Of a stretch of DNA of 53,822 bases, positions 39,153 through 47,594 are shown in pieces. The stretch comes from Gammaproteobacteria bacterium (lineage in GTDB: Bacteria > Pseudomonadota > Gammaproteobacteria > Nitrosococcales > Methylophagaceae). The position numbers were made by a program, and so were the translations under genes. Location of the stretch: NCBI GenBank assembly GCA_029248745.1, contig JAQWIT010000006.1, positions 1 to 53,822 on the forward strand, read 5' to 3'. The notes beneath the pieces were generated by a model. It was not told the origin of the DNA, ran no database searches, and saw only the letters and a program-made list of their open reading frames with translations. The stretch's first letter is position 1, and each line of letters begins with the position of its first letter.

Positions 39153-41126
39153 TTAAAAAGTTTGCTGCCATGACACTGCTAACCATGATGAAGGGGTGTT
39201 TGCTTTTGATGTACCGTTCAACATTAAAGAAAATCTTCCTTGAGGTGAAGTATGCTCAACACCGACCCCTGCTCGTACCCAGTCATCTTTGTTGTCCTGT
39301 CTAAAGTCAAAAGCTGAAACCCCTTCAACGCTACCCCTCACAGTGCTCTGTTCATCAAACCGGTGTACCGACTCTAGAAGGCTAATTAATTTAGTTTGTC
39401 CTGTGAGTTGCTTTTGTGAGTTAACACCGAACTGGAACTCTTTTGAGTATGTACGAATATCGTCAAAGTCAGCAGGGAAGCCACCCGCTGTTTCTGTATA
39501 GCTATCAACTTTTGTATCACTGTAGGACAGACTCACATAAGGGCTGACTGTAACGCCTGCCAGCTGAATAGCTTTATCCCAATCAAGGCGCGCCCTAATG
39601 GACCAAGTACGTGAATCGGTATCACCGCTTGATGTGTCAACAAGGCCTGCGTTGAGGTAGCCACGGCGGGTATCAATGTCACTCCAGTGATGAAGGGCTG
39701 TGACACTAGCCCAAACTTCACCATGACCCAGTGGATGTAAAGGTGTCAGTACTTCAGCTAAAAAATAGATACTATCTGTATCTGTTCTACCATCATTAGA
39801 TAAGTCTTGTTTGCCCCATGTTTTACCTAGACCAATGTTAGTTTGTATTGGGCCAAAGTTATAACCCAAAGCAATCTCAGCAAGACCAAAGCTACCATCT
39901 CTACTGCCGTGCTCATCGTAACCCCAATCTCCAGATACCCACGCAGTGTACTTACCCTGAGCTACGCGGTGTGACAGCGGCCTGTGATGGGCGCTATTGA
40001 GTACTGTAATAGTCGAAGCATTAACCGCTTGTGAAGATGCACCTCCTTCTGAGAGACCTCGCTCCAAATCTGTCATGCTGATGGCACCACCTATGGAAAC
40101 AATGTACAGCTTGGTCGGGTTGATGTTAACGTTTTGCGCTAAAATCGTGCGACCGTCAGCAGAAACATCAATGGCAACAGATAGCGCAAAGTCCGGCGCG
40201 ACATCAACACCGTTAGCGGTTAACCAGTCATTCACTAATTGCATACCACTACTTTGCGTCCAGACATAGGCTGTGTTGCTGAGGCCGTCATTACTATGTC
40301 CCACCACAACACTGCCGTCACTGCTGACGCCACTAGCATAGCTATTTATACCACCAGCAAGGAAACCCAGCCCGGACATGCCGCCGCTTTGCGTCCAACG
40401 AAAGGCCTGATTTACTGCACCATCACCACTGTGTCCCACCACAACACTGCCGTCGCTGTTTACGTCAATAGCTGAGCTATTTGTGTTGCCAGCAAGGAAA
40501 CCTAGCCCTGTGATACCATCACTTTGCGTCCAGCGATAGGCCTCACTTGTTGAACCGTTGTTGCTGGCGCCCACCACAACAAAGCCATCACCACTGACAG
40601 CACTAGCAGTGCTGAGTGTCCCAGTTCCAAGAAAACCCAATCCCGTCATAACATCATTTTCCCAGCGAAAGGCCTCATAAGTTGAACCATTGTAGCTGTA
40701 CCCCGCCACAACAGAACCATCACTGCTGACACCCAGACTTATGCTCTCTGTTCCGGTTCCAAGAAAACCCAACCCCGACATGCCGTCACTCTCCGTCCAG
40801 CGAAAGGCTTCGGAGGCGCTCTGACCCACCACAACAGAGCCGTTACTGTTTACGTCATAAGCGGCACTGACAAGCCCACCCCCCAGAAAGCCTAGCGAAG
40901 TATCGGTCAGAACACCATCTGTCCAGCGAATGGCGAATGTAGCCATTCTACCCACCGTCCTATATCCGACCACAGTGGAGCCATCCCCGCTCAACCCACC
41001 CGAGAAGAAATCAGGGCTTGGCTCGAGCTCAGTGATACCAGCCTCAGTGCCAGCTTGAGCCTGAGGATTGAAAAAAAACATTAGCACTAGAGATAGTGTA
41101 ATTAGTATGGTGTTGAAAGGGTACAT
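39153..41126 (-). CDS. Autotransporter with HAF-type repeats
   Basis: A 657-residue type V secreted protein. A signal peptide (about 1-25, FFFNPQAQA) is followed by about six or seven tandem ~40-residue HAF repeats (about 35-310; the repeated core is GLGFLGTGT..., DGSVVVGxS, EAFRWT). The C-terminal autotransporter beta-barrel starts near residue 385 (YTAWVSGDWGYDEHGSRDG) and ends in the outer-membrane signature Phe (AVSWQQTF). HAF repeats form a propeller-like passenger whose ligand is unknown. It is divergent from the rhodopsin, with a 415 bp shared control region. Confidence 0.88.
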   Translation of the reverse strand: MYPFNTILITLSLVLMFFFNPQAQAGTEAGITELEPSPDFFSGGLSGDGSTVVGYRTVGRMATFAIRWTDGVLTDTSLGFLGGGLVSAAYDVNSNGSVVVGQSASEAFRWTESDGMSGLGFLGTGTESISLGVSSDGSVVAGYSYNGSTYEAFRWENDVMTGLGFLGTGTLSTASAVSGDGFVVVGASNNGSTSEAYRWTQSDGITGLGFLAGNTNSSAIDVNSDGSVVVGHSGDGAVNQAFRWTQSGGMSGLGFLAGGINSYASGVSSDGSVVVGHSNDGLSNTAYVWTQSSGMQLVNDWLTANGVDVAPDFALSVAIDVSADGRTILAQNVNINPTKLYIVSIGGAISMTDLERGLSEGGASSQAVNASTITVLNSAHHRPLSHRVAQGKYTAWVSGDWGYDEHGSRDGSFGLAEIALGYNFGPIQTNIGLGKTWGKQDLSNDGRTDTDSIYFLAEVLTPLHPLGHGEVWASVTALHHWSDIDTRRGYLNAGLVDTSSGDTDSRTWSIRARLDWDKAIQLAGVTVSPYVSLSYSDTKVDSYTETAGGFPADFDDIRTYSKEFQFGVNSQKQLTGQTKLISLLESVHRFDEQSTVRGSVEGVSAFDFRQDNKDDWVRAGVGVEHTSPQGRFSLMLNGTSKANTPSSWLAVSWQQTF

Positions 41127-41541
41127 TACTGTCTCCTAAGGTTGCTATGGGTATAGCTTCATACATGATTAATTTCGCAAAGAAAGACTAAATTTTTCGG
41201 CCGTAACAGTAGCACGAATAATTCCCGAGTAAAAGTGTCGGGAATTAACTACATTGATAGCTGTACTAAATGGGGTATTTCTGCTGATTCGCTGAGTTCT
41301 CAGATCTTTCTTACCCGCGGCACCAATACGTTCGTTCAATTCTTTGGTTATGTTCGTCGTATCTGCTCTCGATTAAGATTATTTGCATTTTTTTTTCTAC
41401 AGCTTTAAAGTCATAATCTAGTTACATAAGCACAACCCATGAATCATTTTTTTAAATTCACTAATTCAGCACTACTTGAATTAGTGATTGACATCACTCA
41501 AAAACCGACGCTCTGTTAAGTCCCTAGTATAAGGAATAAAA
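41127..41541. promoter_or_regulatory. Divergent control region, autotransporter / rhodopsin
   Basis: Gene-free 415 bp. It holds a perfect 10 bp inverted repeat TAATTCCCGA (41219-41228) / TCGGGAATTA (41238-41247) with a 9-base loop and no T-run, so an operator is more likely than a terminator. Nearer to the rhodopsin is AGTGAT-TGAC-ATCACT (41483-41498), a 6 bp palindrome overlapping the TTGACA at 41488-41493. A -10-like TAGTAT is at 41525-41530, but its distance from TTGACA (31 bp) is too long for an ordinary sigma-70 promoter; TGTTAA at 41514-41519 is the alternative. The rhodopsin ribosome binding site AAGGA is at 41531-41535. Confidence 0.5.
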
Positions 41542-42291
41542 ATGGAAAATCTTTCTTTTAATGAGTACCAACTCGTTTATAATTTCTTCTCTTTTACATT
41601 TGCAGCAATGGCTGCGGGAACTCTGTTCTCATGGCTCAATTTAGGCTCAGTTTCTCCATCGTACAGGCCTGCTTTGGTTGTCACAGGACTTGTGACCTTC
41701 ATCGCTGCCTATCATTATATTCAGATATTCATTTCTTTCGCTGGTGCATACAGCGCAATCGACGGAGTTGTATCTTCTACTGGTGAAGCATTCAACGTTA
41801 CTTACCGTTATGTAGATTGGTTGTTAACAGTACCATTGCTCCTGATAGAGCTGATCTTGGTCATGAAGTTATCATCCAGTGAAACAGTCAACAAATGTGT
41901 AGTACTTGGATCAGCTGCAGCTTTAATGATAATACTTGGCTACCCAGGTGAAATTTCGACAGACATAGAGAACAGGATGTTATGGGGCCTAGCAGCAATG
42001 GTTCCATTCTTATACATCGTATACATACTCTTTTTTGGTTTGAAAAGCTCAATTGAAGCACAGCCGGTTGAAGCACGAGGATTGGTCTCCCAAGCTTGCT
42101 GGGTTGTCGTGATCACTTGGTCATTTTATCCTGTTGTATATTTTCTTCCAATGCTCGGCTTTGAGTCAGCAGGTGTCGCTGTAGAAATAGGTTATTCCAT
42201 TGCAGACATAGCTGCAAAAGTAGGCTTTGGAATATTAATCTATATGATTGCGCGCAAAAAATCAGAGGCCGAAGGCTACGTCGCCAGATAA
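41542..42291 (+). CDS. Proton-pumping rhodopsin with antenna-type Gly (xanthorhodopsin-like)
   Basis: A 249-residue, seven-helix retinal protein. Proton-pump residues are all present: R89, acceptor D92, T96 and donor-position E103 in RYVDWLLTVPLLLIEL, counter-ion D222 and retinal lysine K226 in SIADIAAKVGF, plus H58 (the proteorhodopsin His75 position) in AAYHYIQ. L100 sits at the spectral-tuning site (105 in green proteorhodopsin), predicting green absorption. In helix 5, RMLWGLAAMVPFLYIVYILF aligns without gaps to bacteriorhodopsin RFVWWAIST..., putting G149 at the Trp138 position, as in xanthorhodopsin, where the Gly leaves room for a carotenoid antenna. There is no cleavable signal peptide. 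It stands alone as the first gene, with a terminator directly behind it. Confidence 0.95.
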   Translation: MENLSFNEYQLVYNFFSFTFAAMAAGTLFSWLNLGSVSPSYRPALVVTGLVTFIAAYHYIQIFISFAGAYSAIDGVVSSTGEAFNVTYRYVDWLLTVPLLLIELILVMKLSSSETVNKCVVLGSAAALMIILGYPGEISTDIENRMLWGLAAMVPFLYIVYILFFGLKSSIEAQPVEARGLVSQACWVVVITWSFYPVVYFLPMLGFESAGVAVEIGYSIADIAAKVGFGILIYMIARKKSEAEGYVAR

Positions 42292-42297
42292 CAAGGA

Positions 42298-42339
42298 ATA
42301 AAGGAGTGATGACAGGTTGTATCACTCCTTTATTTTTTT
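42298..42339 (+). terminator. Rho-independent terminator between rhodopsin and crtE
   Basis: ATAAAGGAGTGAT (42298-42310) pairs perfectly with ATCACTCCTTTAT (42321-42333) around a 10-base loop, followed by a run of seven T (42333-42339). This should stop most rhodopsin transcripts before the carotenoid genes. The crtE ATG comes four bases later with no ribosome binding site of its own. A ten-codon frame (ATG 42309, MTGCITPLFF, TAA 42339) runs through the hairpin and stops one base before crtE. Confidence 0.88.
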
Positions 42340-42342
42340 AAC

Positions 42343-43248
42343 ATGTGTCTAGATACCTCCCTACAAAACAAAGCGGATGACTTAAACGCAATAGCTTTAG
42401 TTGAAGAAAAACTATCAAACTATATCAACGAGTTTAAAGATAAATCAGTGTTGGAAGACGCTGCTAACTACCACTTTAATACAGGAGGCTCTAGGACAAG
42501 AGCTAGATTGACATTTTTATTTGCTAAAAACTTAGGCTTGAGCACAGAAGATTCTCTCGTCATAAGTTGTGCGCCTGAACTCTTTCACAATGCTTCTCTG
42601 ATACACGATGATCTACAAGATTCAGATGACTTAAGACGAGGGCAAGAGGCTGTATGGAAAATGTTCAATACCAAGGTTGCGATTTGTGTTGGTGATTTTT
42701 TAATATCTGCTGCATATGCATGCATTGCAGATTTGTCGTCAAGTATTTCTAAAAGCACGCTGATTAAGCACGTGCACATAAAGATTTCAGAGCTGATTCA
42801 GGGCCAGCTTTTAGATATCCGGCAAAGTGAAGATCAAACGCTTGATGATATAGACATATATGAAAATATTGCTGCCCGTAAAACAGGCCCTCTCTTTTCA
42901 CTAGCTCTAACCTTACCACTTATTGCTAAAGGGTATACTGAATCTGTTCCACTAGCAGAGACAGTATTTGCCCATTACTCAATTGCTTATCAGATCTTTG
43001 ATGACATTTGTGATTACGAAACGGATCAATCAAAACTTGGAATAAATTCTGGAGTCAACATAATCACGCTGTTTCAAGAAAAGAAAATTCCGAAGCCCCG
43101 ACTTAAAGCTGTTCATACCGCACTTAATCACTTAGACCTCGCACGGGGCAGGATTAACGGTTTACCAAAGGTGTGTCAGAAAATCATTCATTATGAAACA
43201 ATTCTTCTAGAAAATGACATAAAAAAATTTTCTTCAAACCAAGACTAA
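42343..43248 (+). CDS. crtE: Geranylgeranyl diphosphate synthase CrtE
   Basis: A trans-isoprenyl diphosphate synthase of 301 residues that should build C20 geranylgeranyl diphosphate for carotenoids. Both Asp-rich metal-binding motifs are present: DDLQD at 89-93 in LIHDDLQDSDDLRRG and DDICD at 220-224. It is more diverged than IspA and lies directly ahead of crtI, supporting the CrtE call over farnesyl diphosphate synthase. No Shine-Dalgarno is seen between the terminator and its ATG; re-initiation from the leader frame or weak initiation must account for translation. Confidence 0.88.
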   Translation: MCLDTSLQNKADDLNAIALVEEKLSNYINEFKDKSVLEDAANYHFNTGGSRTRARLTFLFAKNLGLSTEDSLVISCAPELFHNASLIHDDLQDSDDLRRGQEAVWKMFNTKVAICVGDFLISAAYACIADLSSSISKSTLIKHVHIKISELIQGQLLDIRQSEDQTLDDIDIYENIAARKTGPLFSLALTLPLIAKGYTESVPLAETVFAHYSIAYQIFDDICDYETDQSKLGINSGVNIITLFQEKKIPKPRLKAVHTALNHLDLARGRINGLPKVCQKIIHYETILLENDIKKFSSNQD

Positions 43249-43251
43249 AAC

Positions 43252-44724
43252 ATGAAAAAAGCAGTTGTAATAGGTGCTGGCTATGGTGGAATTGCTGCGT
43301 CCCTTAGACTTAGAGCTAAGGGCTACGATGTTGAAGTCATAGATCAGTGCAGTGCAATAGGTGGTCGGGCACAAGTTTATCAAGTTGATGGGTTTAAATA
43401 TGACGCAGGACCAACTGTACTGACAGCTCCATTTTTGTTTGAAGAACTTTTTAATTTATTTGATAAAAATATTAAGGATTATGTCGATATTGTTCCACTC
43501 AAAACGTGGTATCAATTTTATTTTCCTGATGGAAAAGTCTTTAATTACGGTGGAAGCTTGGATTCGACTCTCAGAGAAATTGAAAAATTTGAGCCCAGAG
43601 ATAAACAAAACTATTTGCAGCTTTTAGAGAAGTCGAAAGCAATATTCAAAATAGGTTTTGAAGACTTAGCTGATCAAGCATTCCATAATTTTTCCAAAAT
43701 GGTCGCTGTATTACCCGATCTCATAAGACTCAACTCAGTTCAAACAGTTTGGGGTTTAGTTTCTTCGCACTTAAAATCGCCTTACATGCAACAAGCTTTT
43801 TCTATTCAGTCTCTATTAGTTGGCGGAAACCCATTTGATACGACCTCAATTTACTCCTTGATACATTATCTAGAGCGAGAATGGGGCGTTCATTTTGCAA
43901 TGGGTGGAACAGGGTCTCTTACAAAAGCACTCGAAACTCTCATGCATGAGGAAGGGATCAAGGTTACATTAGATGAACCAGTTCAAAAAGTTCACATAAA
44001 CAATAGAAAAGCAGTGGGAGTAATACTCAAGAGTGGTGAGATAAAACCGGCTGATATTGTTATCTCAAACGCAGATGCAGCATATCTATACAGCTCAATG
44101 ATTGAAAAAAAAGATAAAAGCTTTAGTGCGCGAATAAAAACAAAATATGCACAGTTCTCTATGGGGCTTTATGTTTTATATTTTGGTACAACAAAACAAT
44201 ATACTGAAGTCGAGCATCATACAATTTGGCTAGGAAAACGCTACCAAGAATTACTTGATGATATTTTTCATAAACAGATTCTGGCTGATGATTTTTCTTT
44301 ATACCTTCATCGACCCTCGGCAACAGACCCATCCTTTGCACCAGAGGGGTGTGACTCTTTTTATGTTTTGGCTCCAGTTCCTAATCTACAGGGTAAGGTA
44401 GATTGGGAATTAGAAGGTCCATTGCTTAGAAACAAAATTGTAAAAGCACTGAGCGATACTATCCTTCCTAACTTAGAAAATACTATAACGGCAGACTTTT
44501 TTAAAACGCCAAAGGATTTTGAACAAGATTACAGTAGTGTCCATGGGGCAGGATTTTCTATTTCGCCACTCTTGACACAATCGGCTTGGTTTCGTTATCA
44601 CAATAAAGCAGAAGGAATAAAAAATCTGTATCTTGTCGGAGCGGGCACGCACCCGGGAGCGGGTTTACCTGGCGTTATATGTTCAGCTAAAGTCATTGAC
44701 GATTTGATCCCAAAAGCATCATGA
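43252..44724 (+). CDS. crtI: Phytoene desaturase CrtI
   Basis: CrtI converts phytoene to lycopene in four FAD-linked desaturations. The N-terminal dinucleotide motif GAGYGG is at 8-13, followed by the family block GPTVLTAPFLFEELF; the C-terminal motif YLVGAGTHPGAGLPGVI is intact. The 490-residue length is typical. The order crtE-I-B-Y-blh is the classical one in marine proteorhodopsin clusters. Its stop overlaps the crtB start as ATGA. Confidence 0.95.
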   Translation: MKKAVVIGAGYGGIAASLRLRAKGYDVEVIDQCSAIGGRAQVYQVDGFKYDAGPTVLTAPFLFEELFNLFDKNIKDYVDIVPLKTWYQFYFPDGKVFNYGGSLDSTLREIEKFEPRDKQNYLQLLEKSKAIFKIGFEDLADQAFHNFSKMVAVLPDLIRLNSVQTVWGLVSSHLKSPYMQQAFSIQSLLVGGNPFDTTSIYSLIHYLEREWGVHFAMGGTGSLTKALETLMHEEGIKVTLDEPVQKVHINNRKAVGVILKSGEIKPADIVISNADAAYLYSSMIEKKDKSFSARIKTKYAQFSMGLYVLYFGTTKQYTEVEHHTIWLGKRYQELLDDIFHKQILADDFSLYLHRPSATDPSFAPEGCDSFYVLAPVPNLQGKVDWELEGPLLRNKIVKALSDTILPNLENTITADFFKTPKDFEQDYSSVHGAGFSISPLLTQSAWFRYHNKAEGIKNLYLVGAGTHPGAGLPGVICSAKVIDDLIPKAS

Positions 44725-45593
44725 TTAAACGGGCAGAAATTGCTAAAGACACTCTCCATAAACACTCAAAAACCTTCTCTTTTGCTAGCTTTTTTTTAGG
44801 TGATGAGACAGTAAATAAGGTGGCTCGACTTTATTCTTTTTGTCGCGCTGTTGATGATATTGCTGACGAGGGAGAATGCATAGGCATTGCTAGGAAAAAT
44901 TTAAATTCAATAAGCAAAGATTTAGAATTAGGAATGAGTTCAAACGAGATTACGAGTGACTTCTTATTGTTAGCATCGGAATGTAATATTGACGTGCATG
45001 CTGCACGTGAGCTGCTTGAGGGTGTCATGTGTGATCTCGACCCCGTCATAATGATTGATGAACAAGCTTTAGATCACTACTGCTATCAAGTTGCGGGTAC
45101 TGTAGGTCTCATGATGTGTCCCATACTTGGAGTAACTGATTCAAATGCTCTAATGTATGCCTGTGATCTAGGAAAAGCTATGCAATTAACCAACATATGT
45201 CGTGATATACATGAAGATGCTTTGAGAGAGCGTATCTATATTCCACAGACATTATTGCAAGTGGGAATTACTAAGGAGCCAACTAAAAAAAAGGAAGAGA
45301 TGGAGATGGCACGAGCCTGCCAAAAATTACTTTTGCGCGCAGATATCCTGTATGAAAAAGCGGAGTTGGGACTGGCTTATTTGCCTCTTCGTTCAAAAAT
45401 ATGCATTCTCGTCGCATCTAGGCTCTATAAAGCAATTGGCACAAAATTGCTCAAGAAGAATTGTCGGTACTGGGAGGGGCGTGTTTTCACAACAAGATCT
45501 GAGAAGATAATATTAGCTGTGCGTATGTTGCTTAGTTTATGGGTTAACCCTAAATTTTGGATAAAAAAACCTTATGCAAAAGATAAAATGTGA
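44721..45593 (+). CDS. crtB: Phytoene synthase CrtB
   Basis: CrtB condenses two geranylgeranyl diphosphates head to head. The first Asp motif DDIADE (45-50) and the second, RDIHEDA (161-167), form the metal sites; YSFCRAVDD and QLTNICRDI are family hallmarks. The 290-residue length is normal. The start overlaps crtI (ATGA), and the 3' end overlaps crtY by 20 bp, so the three are translationally coupled. Confidence 0.95.
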   Translation: MIKRAEIAKDTLHKHSKTFSFASFFLGDETVNKVARLYSFCRAVDDIADEGECIGIARKNLNSISKDLELGMSSNEITSDFLLLASECNIDVHAARELLEGVMCDLDPVIMIDEQALDHYCYQVAGTVGLMMCPILGVTDSNALMYACDLGKAMQLTNICRDIHEDALRERIYIPQTLLQVGITKEPTKKKEEMEMARACQKLLLRADILYEKAELGLAYLPLRSKICILVASRLYKAIGTKLLKKNCRYWEGRVFTTRSEKIILAVRMLLSLWVNPKFWIKKPYAKDKM

Positions 45594-46710
45594 TGTGTTA
45601 ATTATCGGTGGTGGTTGTGCTGGTTTAAGCCTTGCTTACGAATATGCACAAATGAAAAGTTCGAAGTTATCAGTTTGTATTTTGGAAAAACGTGAAAGTT
45701 ATTATAACGACAGAACTTGGTGTTTTTGGCTTGGGAAGCAACAAAATTTCTCTCACAGGGATATAGTTTCAAGTAGCTGGAGAGCATGGCGTTTCTCATC
45801 CAATAATCAGAGCTATGTTCATCATTCTGAAAATTTTTCGTATTGCCACATTGCCTCTCTAGCATTTTACAAAAAAATCACAAAAGTGATTGGTGAGGAT
45901 GACCGGCAAACTCTTCTTCTAGAACAGGATGTCACCAAAATAGAAAAGTCTGGAAAATATTTTAGTGTAGAAGGACCAGATCTTTCTGTGAAAGCAACAA
46001 ATATTATTGACACGCGAGCTTATGGAGCTGATGAAATCCTTGAGTATACAAAAATTTTTCAAGCCTTCTCAGGTGTCGAAATTGAGACCAATGCTGATTT
46101 TTTTGACACTGATTTAGTAGGGCTAATGGATGACATACATAGTAGTGGAGTGAAATGCCAGTTTCGTTACCTATTGCCCTTCACCAAACGTCATGCACTC
46201 ATAGAAATTACGAGTTTTTCAAATATCTACATACCTCCTGCAGAATTAGCTGCTAGTCTACAACTCTATCTAGATAATTTGAAAGTTTCTTATAAAATAA
46301 TAAGAAAAGAACAGGGTGTTTTACCCATGGGAATTAATCATCCTCCACGAAGTCACGATGGTATTATCATGGGGGGTATGAAGAATGATAATTTGAAACC
46401 CTCTTCAGGCTATGGTTTTTTAAGGACTCAATCATGGGCGAAACTGGTTGCAATGAAATTATGTAGCGGCGATTTAGATACTGGATTCGAGAAGGTGAAT
46501 CATTATATTCCCAAATTTTTTGATGACACATTCCTACGTGTGTTAGATGATAATATAAATCTTACTGAAGAAATATTTATGGGGATAGGAAGAAATATGA
46601 ACTCAGACAGTTTTGCTAGGTTCATGAGTGATCAAGCGCAGGCGCTTGATTTTATACGTCTAGTAGCAGCGGTACCAAAACAGCCTTTCATAAAAGCGGC
46701 CTTTTCATGA
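45574..46710 (+). CDS. crtY: Lycopene beta-cyclase CrtY
   Basis: CrtY closes both ends of lycopene to give beta-carotene. A dinucleotide-binding N-terminus (CDVLIIGGGCAGLSLAYEY), the cyclase motif region GIIMGGMKNDNLKPSSGYGF, and a helical tail (FARFMSDQAQALDFIRLV) mark it as the CrtY type. The 378-residue length fits. The stop and the blh start overlap (ATGA). Confidence 0.92.
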   Translation: MQKIKCDVLIIGGGCAGLSLAYEYAQMKSSKLSVCILEKRESYYNDRTWCFWLGKQQNFSHRDIVSSSWRAWRFSSNNQSYVHHSENFSYCHIASLAFYKKITKVIGEDDRQTLLLEQDVTKIEKSGKYFSVEGPDLSVKATNIIDTRAYGADEILEYTKIFQAFSGVEIETNADFFDTDLVGLMDDIHSSGVKCQFRYLLPFTKRHALIEITSFSNIYIPPAELAASLQLYLDNLKVSYKIIRKEQGVLPMGINHPPRSHDGIIMGGMKNDNLKPSSGYGFLRTQSWAKLVAMKLCSGDLDTGFEKVNHYIPKFFDDTFLRVLDDNINLTEEIFMGIGRNMNSDSFARFMSDQAQALDFIRLVAAVPKQPFIKAAFS

Positions 46711-47594
46711 TGCCTACTCTTGCGTCTATACAGGTTGTTTTTGCAGGATTAGTTACTGTTTTATTCACTGCTCATTACCATCTTGGGGAATTATCATTCG
46801 AGGTCCAGGCTATTTTAGTTTCCATATTGATGTTGGTTTTAGGGCTCCCACATGGCGCGCTTGATCATAAAATTGCTGGGGCTACCGGCCTTGTGAATAC
46901 TCGTAAAAAGCTTAGCTTATTTTTTGCAGGTTACTTATTGTTGTCTATTGCTGGCTTTATTTTCTGGGTAACTTTTCCTCTTGCCTCGTTACTTTTCTTC
47001 CTTTTGATATCAGCTTGGCACTTTGGCTCTGATTTTTCCAAGTTTTCATCCCTAAACTTTTTTTCAATCATTCCAGGTGCTGCCATCTTGACAACTCCAT
47101 TCGTACTGTACAGAAATGATGTTGCCCAGATATTTAGTATTTTTGTTGATGAAAACAACGCCAACTCCCTCGCAGTAATTGGTTACTACTTGGCTTATTT
47201 AGTCATCCCAATATCAATCACTTTTGCATGGTTAAAATCTAATATATCTTTGCATGACCGTCTGGAGTTTATGATTACGTTAAGTGCCGGACTCTTTCTA
47301 CCACCTCTAATATTTTTGGTTGTGTTTTTTTGCATATCACATTCATTAAAGCATTTGTCTGATTTATACTTCAGTCTTAACTTTAAGACAATTAAAACAT
47401 TTCTTTATGCTCTTTTTCCTATGACATTATTAAGTTATCTATTCTTGGGGCTTATAGCCCTGAATTACAGTAGTGCCTCATCTGCAGCTCTGTCATTAAA
47501 GAGTGTCATTATTCTATTGTCTGTGCTAACAATCCCGCATATGATAACAGTGGAGTACTGGAAGTACTGGTCTAGAAAAAGTTGTGTAAGCTAG
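46707..47594 (+). CDS. blh: Beta-carotene 15,15'-dioxygenase Blh
   Basis: Blh (Brp-like) splits beta-carotene into two retinals, the chromophore of the upstream rhodopsin. It is a membrane protein with about seven or eight hydrophobic helices and the His motifs expected for its iron site: GLPHGALDHKIAG, ISAWHFGSDFS, CISHSLKHLSD and IPHMITVEYW. The length of 295 is slightly short. The last seven codons (SRKSCVS) end at 47594, directly before the tRNA-Arg repeat R2, so the natural C-terminus may have been trimmed or replaced at the recombination point. All four His blocks lie before that point. Confidence 0.9.
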   Translation: MMPTLASIQVVFAGLVTVLFTAHYHLGELSFEVQAILVSILMLVLGLPHGALDHKIAGATGLVNTRKKLSLFFAGYLLLSIAGFIFWVTFPLASLLFFLLISAWHFGSDFSKFSSLNFFSIIPGAAILTTPFVLYRNDVAQIFSIFVDENNANSLAVIGYYLAYLVIPISITFAWLKSNISLHDRLEFMITLSAGLFLPPLIFLVVFFCISHSLKHLSDLYFSLNFKTIKTFLYALFPMTLLSYLFLGLIALNYSSASSAALSLKSVIILLSVLTIPHMITVEYWKYWSRKSCVS

